Source of the DNA: Mergibacter septicus
Lineage (GTDB): Bacteria; Pseudomonadota; Gammaproteobacteria; Enterobacterales; Pasteurellaceae
Reading direction: 5' to 3'
DNA length: 64,000 nucleotides
Assembly: GCF_003265225.1 (NCBI RefSeq)
Contig: NZ_CP022013.1
Location: 777,001 to 841,000 of the forward strand
The notes beneath the pieces are model-generated. The model was not told where the DNA came from, did no database searches, and saw nothing but the letters and a program-made list of their open reading frames with translations. Below, piece by piece: positions 60,182 through 64,000 of this stretch. Both the position numbers and the translations under genes were made by a program. Numbering within the stretch: the stretch's first letter is position 1; every line of letters begins with the position of its first letter.

Positions 60182-62024
60182 TATTCTCGCTCGCTTGCAA
60201 CTAAACCGACTTTGGGATTTTCCCGGTGGTATTCACCCTCCAGAGATGAAACAACAATCAAATGGTTCCGTATTATCCCGCGTAGCAGAACCCTCAACTT
60301 ACTATTTGCCTTTACAACAACACGCTGGTAACGCAGGAATAGTATTAGTAAAAGCGGGAGATTATGTTTATAAAGGGCAAGCTTTAACCCAAGGGGAAGA
60401 CTATCGCACTCTACCTATTCACGCTCCTACCTCAGGGACAATTATAGGATTAAAAGATATTGTTGCTCCTCATCCGTCTGGGCTTACTGAACCAATGCTA
60501 GTGTTAGAAGCTGATGGTAAAGATCAATGGCGAGAACAATATCCAGTTAAAGATTTTTTAACACTAACTCCACAGCAAATTCTGGAAAAAATTTATCAAG
60601 CAGGTATTGCTGGGCTTGGTGGTGCAGTGTTTCCAACAGCAGCGAAATTGCACAATGGTGAGAATAAAATTAAATTACTCATCATCAACGCTGCCGAATG
60701 TGAACCTTATATCAGTTGTGACGATCGTTTAATGCGAGATTGTGCCTCTGAGATCATTGAAGGAATTAGAATTTTACGCTACTTACTACGTCCCGAACAG
60801 GTCATTATTGCCATTGAAGATAACAAACCCGAAGCAATTCAAGCCCTCCAAATTGCTTTACAAGGCGCCAATGATATTGAGATTAAAGTTATCCCAACCA
60901 AATATCCATCTGGTGCGGCAAAGCAATTAATTCAGATCCTAACAGGTTTAGAAGTACCAAAAGGGCATCATGCTTCAAGTTTAGGTATTCTAATGCAAAA
61001 TATTGCAACAACTTTTGCCATAAAACGTGCAATTATTGATGATGAACCCTTAATTGAACGAGTTGTAACCTTAACAGGCGATAAAATCCCTCAACCTCGT
61101 AATCTATGGGTACGATTTGGCACGCCAATTTATCATTTATTACAACAAGTTAACTATCAATATGATGCTCGCTTCCCTGTTTTTATGGGAGGACCTATGA
61201 TGGGATTTATTCTGCCCGATTTAAACGCTCCTGTAACTAAAGCAACTAACTGTTTAATTGCACCAGATCATTTTGAATATAGTCCACCTGCGGCAGAAAG
61301 AAATTGTATCCGTTGTTCATCTTGTTCTGATGCTTGCCCAGTGCAACTCCTACCCCAACAACTCTATTGGTTTGCTCGTAGCGAAAATCACGAAAAGGCA
61401 AAAGAATATTCGATTAAAGAGTGTATAGAATGTGGTATTTGTGCTTACGTCTGTCCAAGTAATATCCCTCTAGTTCAATATTTCCGTCAAGAAAAAGCAA
61501 AATTAACCGTCATTGAACAAAAAGCACGTTCAGCAGAAGCGGCTAAACAACGTTTTGAAGCACGGCAAGCAAGATTAGATCGTGAAAAATTGGCGAGAGA
61601 ACATCGTACTCAACAAGCTGCAGCACTTCGCCGTGCTGAAATAGCAAAACAGCAAGGTATTGATCCTGTTCAAGCCGCCCTTGAACGTTTAAAAGCCAAA
61701 AAAACTGTAATTCAACCTCAACCAATAGCAACTAATCTCAATGCAAAAGGTGAATTAGTACCTGACAATAGTGCGATAATGGCGGAACGAAAAGCTCGCC
61801 GTCTTGCTCGTCAACAAGCAATAAAAGATAATTCAGAAACAACACCACAAACAAATACAACAGTTGTAGATAACTCCACTGCTGCTAATCCAGAACAACC
61901 GCTTGATCCAAGAAAAGCAGCGATTGCTGCAGCAGTCGCTCGTGCAAAAGCAAAAAAAGCACAACAACAACTAAATTTATCTACGTATTCTCATCGTGAT
62001 AACGAAGGAGACACAAATGTTTAA
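60174..62024 (+). CDS. rsxC: Electron transport complex subunit RsxC
   Basis: NADH- and FMN-binding subunit. Core of about 450 residues homologous to NqrF/Nuo-type modules, with the glycine-rich [13 protein letters not shown] segment and two [4Fe-4S] motifs, [12 protein letters not shown] and [12 protein letters not shown]. After residue 450 comes an Ala/Lys/Arg/Gln-rich, coiled-coil-like tail of about 160 residues. Total 616, shorter than E. coli RsxC (740), the difference lying in the low-complexity tail. Confidence 0.96.
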   Translation: MTDILARLQLNRLWDFPGGIHPPEMKQQSNGSVLSRVAEPSTYYLPLQQHAGNAGIVLVKAGDYVYKGQALTQGEDYRTLPIHAPTSGTIIGLKDIVAPHPSGLTEPMLVLEADGKDQWREQYPVKDFLTLTPQQILEKIYQAGIAGLGGAVFPTAAKLHNGENKIKLLIINAAECEPYISCDDRLMRDCASEIIEGIRILRYLLRPEQVIIAIEDNKPEAIQALQIALQGANDIEIKVIPTKYPSGAAKQLIQILTGLEVPKGHHASSLGILMQNIATTFAIKRAIIDDEPLIERVVTLTGDKIPQPRNLWVRFGTPIYHLLQQVNYQYDARFPVFMGGPMMGFILPDLNAPVTKATNCLIAPDHFEYSPPAAERNCIRCSSCSDACPVQLLPQQLYWFARSENHEKAKEYSIKECIECGICAYVCPSNIPLVQYFRQEKAKLTVIEQKARSAEAAKQRFEARQARLDREKLAREHRTQQAAALRRAEIAKQQGIDPVQAALERLKAKKTVIQPQPIATNLNAKGELVPDNSAIMAERKARRLARQQAIKDNSETTPQTNTTVVDNSTAANPEQPLDPRKAAIAAAVARAKAKKAQQQLNLSTYSHRDNEGDTNV

Positions 62025-63099
62025 AATAGCGAGTTCACCACATACTCATTCAAATAACCTCACAAGCCGAATTATGTTGTGGGTGATGATTGCAATGCTA
62101 CCTGCAATTGCAGTACAAACCTATTTCTTTGGCTTTGGAACATTAATTCAAATTAGTTTAGCACTCGTTTTTGCCTGTGGTTTAGAATGGTTGGTAACTC
62201 GCTTACGCCAAAAATCATCTTGGTTTTATCTTTCTGATTTAAGTGTCGTCTTAACTGCTTTAATTCTCGCAGTATCTATTCCGCCCTATGCACCATATTG
62301 GATTATTTTAGTCGGTACTTTTTGTGCGGTAATTTTAGGCAAACACGTCTATGGTGGACTGGGACAAAATTTATTTAATCCAGCTATGGTTGGCTATGCA
62401 ATTTTATTAGTTTCATTTCCAGTACAAATGACCGCTTGGGTGCCAGCAAATCCTCTTTTACTTGAACCTATCTCTTTTCACGATGCTTATTTATTGATCT
62501 TTAAAGGATTGAGTAGCGATGGTTATTCTTTACATCAAATAGCCACCTCAATTGATGCGATTTCACAAGCAACACCACTAGACAGTGTTAAAACAGGTAT
62601 AAAAAAAGGACTGACTTTAAGTGAGATTTCTCAATCTCCACTCTTTACTCAAAATGGTTTAACTATTCATTTAGGGATCTTATTTTCACATATGGCAGGA
62701 CTAGGTTGGTGGCAGATTAATTTTGCTTTTCTCATTGGTGGAATATTTCTAATCTGGAAAAGAATCATCCATTGGCAAATTCCAACTGCTTTTTTAGTCA
62801 CTTTTGCCCTATTAACTACGCTAACTTGGCTGATTGAACCAAATCGTTTTCCTTCTCCTCTTTGGCAGTTATTTAGTGGTGCAACAATGTTTTGTGCATT
62901 TTTTATCGCCACAGATCCTGTTACTGCTTCAATCACGCCAAAAGGAAAACTCATTTTTGGTGGTTTAGTTGCATTATTACTTTATGTTATTCGTTGTTAT
63001 GGTGGCTATCCTGATGGTGTTGCATTCTCTATCTTATTAAGTAATATTTGTGTTCCTTTGATAGATCACTATACTCGCCCACGCATCTATGGTCATTAG
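62017..63099 (+). CDS. rsxD: Electron transport complex subunit RsxD
   Basis: Membrane subunit with nine to ten helices carrying a covalent FMN on the Thr of SGAT (in [12 protein letters not shown]). 360 residues from MFKIASSPH at 62017, which has GAAGGAG 5 nt upstream; an ATG at 61996 is in frame but lies deep inside rsxC without a ribosome site. Overlaps rsxC by 8 bp. Confidence 0.95.
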   Translation: MFKIASSPHTHSNNLTSRIMLWVMIAMLPAIAVQTYFFGFGTLIQISLALVFACGLEWLVTRLRQKSSWFYLSDLSVVLTALILAVSIPPYAPYWIILVGTFCAVILGKHVYGGLGQNLFNPAMVGYAILLVSFPVQMTAWVPANPLLLEPISFHDAYLLIFKGLSSDGYSLHQIATSIDAISQATPLDSVKTGIKKGLTLSEISQSPLFTQNGLTIHLGILFSHMAGLGWWQINFAFLIGGIFLIWKRIIHWQIPTAFLVTFALLTTLTWLIEPNRFPSPLWQLFSGATMFCAFFIATDPVTASITPKGKLIFGGLVALLLYVIRCYGGYPDGVAFSILLSNICVPLIDHYTRPRIYGH

Positions 63100-63130
63100 A
63101 ATTGAGCTCAAAATAGTGAAGGAATAAATA

Positions 63131-63769
63131 ATGAATATCAATATTCGCAAAACGACCATTAAATATGGCTTGATCCTAGCGTTAGTTGCATCAATTTGTG
63201 TTTCGATTAGCTCACTTGTTTATTTTCTTACCAAGGGAAAAATAGAACAAGATTTAATCAAACGGCAACAGATGTTACTCGCCCAAGTTATTCCGGCAGA
63301 TTATGCAGATAATGATCTGCAACAAAGTTGTTATCAACCGATAAAAAATACAAATTTATCTTATATCAAACATATCTATTTAGCACAAAAATCAGGTAAA
63401 ACAACAGCTTATGCAGTAGAAACTATTGCTCCTGATGGTTATTCTGGTGATATTAGATTATTAATTGGCATAACACCTCAAGGTAAAATATTAGGTGTAC
63501 GTACGTTAGAACATTATGAAACACCGGGATTAGGCGATAAAATTGATTTACGCATTTCTGACTGGATCTTAAATTTTACGAATAAAATCTTTGATCCTAA
63601 AAATACAAAAATATGGGCTGTAAAAAAAGACGGCGGTGAATTTGATCAATTTACTGGTGCGACTATCACCCCTAGAGCCGTGGTGAATGCAGTTAAATAC
63701 ACAGCGGAAACAATGCTAATCCGCTATCCAACACTCCAACAAGAAGCCCTACAACCTTGTCAAAGGTAG
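63131..63769 (+). CDS. rsxG: Electron transport complex subunit RsxG
   Basis: Periplasm-facing FMN subunit, 212 residues. One N-terminal helix (about 11-34) and an FMN_bind domain. The flavinylation site reads TGAT ([13 protein letters not shown]). It begins 31 bp after rsxD with AAGGA in front. Confidence 0.95.
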   Translation: MNINIRKTTIKYGLILALVASICVSISSLVYFLTKGKIEQDLIKRQQMLLAQVIPADYADNDLQQSCYQPIKNTNLSYIKHIYLAQKSGKTTAYAVETIAPDGYSGDIRLLIGITPQGKILGVRTLEHYETPGLGDKIDLRISDWILNFTNKIFDPKNTKIWAVKKDGGEFDQFTGATITPRAVVNAVKYTAETMLIRYPTLQQEALQPCQR

Positions 63770-63789
63770 TTTCAGAAAAGGTAATGGCT

Positions 63790-64000
63790 ATGCAAATAAA
63801 ACATATCGAAATTAAGGATATTACCCTTGAATCACAACCTACCACCTCAACGACCGAAGCTTCCATCTGGAAAACGCTGTTGTTACAAGGTGTCTGGAAA
63901 AATAATGCGACATTAGTGCAGTTACTTGGATTATGTCCTTTATTAGCGGTATCAAATACCGCTACCAATGCTTTAGGTCTAGGTTTAGCAACAATGATCG
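63790..64000 (+). CDS. rsxE: Electron transport complex subunit RsxE (truncated by window end)
   Basis: The first about 70 residues of the RsxE membrane subunit. [18 protein letters not shown], the family-specific segment with the cluster Cys, is present. Starting at 63790 gives AAAAGG 8 nt upstream; an ATG at 63784 is too close. About 30 residues ([15 protein letters not shown] and so on) precede the usual beginning, an N-terminal extension relative to E. coli RsxE. Confidence 0.9.
   Translation, partial: MQIKHIEIKDITLESQPTTSTTEASIWKTLLLQGVWKNNATLVQLLGLCPLLAVSNTATNALGLGLATMI

Noticed and set aside
62425-62440. ACAAGCGGTC-type (Actinobacillus) uptake word on the minus strand
   Set aside because: The first base differs, and other near matches in the window also carry mismatches. 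No exact copy was found, so it is not called.

Overview
This window is AT-rich chromosomal DNA from a gammaproteobacterium, most likely a member of the Pasteurellaceae. The evidence is the Haemophilus-type biotin operon bioA-bioF-bioG-bioC-bioD (BioG rather than BioH), a MetX-type homoserine acetyltransferase very like the Haemophilus one, lysC with a lysine riboswitch, an rsxABCDGE operon, and two exact copies of the 9-bp Haemophilus-type DNA uptake word. Uptake words are far too sparse for Haemophilus influenzae itself, so I do not name a species; the related Orbaceae cannot be fully excluded. Nearly everything is core metabolism or housekeeping. I see no prophage, insertion sequence, CRISPR array, rRNA or tRNA.

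Layout. 0-4.6 kb: cardiolipin synthase, gapA (extended -10 promoter and CRP-like site), and lysC facing gapA across a shared bidirectional terminator, with a full lysine riboswitch in the lysC leader. 4.6-9.3 kb: biotin operon on the minus strand. 9.3-13.8 kb: ppiD and lon, the latter with a good sigma-32 promoter. 14-18.7 kb: leuS-lptE-holA, facing mutT. 18.8-29.6 kb: pepN, then sucCD and sucAB, divergent from gltA; together these encode citrate synthase, 2-oxoglutarate dehydrogenase and succinyl-CoA synthetase, with no sdh genes between them. 29.6-31.4 kb: a small accessory islet holding an XRE-type regulator divergent from an opacity-type beta-barrel protein, a perfect 20-bp palindrome at the predicted transcription start, and a lipoprotein. 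31.5-34.7 kb: glyQ and a compositionally mosaic glyS. 34.8-40.8 kb: dnaE-rdgB-hemW and rpiA on the minus strand. 41-43.2 kb: an AraC-type regulator whose stop codon overlaps the start of serA. 43.3-46.6 kb: a small membrane protein with an internal tandem repeat, the remnant of a membrane transporter, ilvC and a bile acid:sodium symporter-family protein. 46.8-51 kb: rpsO, glnD, map. 51.3-57 kb: aspC, ttcA, a MATE pump, folM, and metX with MetJ boxes. 57.3-64 kb: a DMT-family transporter, sanA, and rsxABCDG with a truncated rsxE at the window edge.

How it works together. Several genes feed aspartate-family and branched-chain amino acid synthesis (lysC, aspC, metX, ilvC, serA), and two carry recognisable control elements: the lysine riboswitch before lysC and tandem met boxes before metX. 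The suc/gltA block supplies the oxidative TCA branch. Protein quality control is represented by ppiD, lon and pepN, nitrogen sensing by glnD, and redox control of SoxR-type sensors by rsx. The least explained stretches are the XRE/opacity-protein/lipoprotein islet, the araC-serA fusion operon, and the transporter remnant next to the repeat-containing membrane protein.
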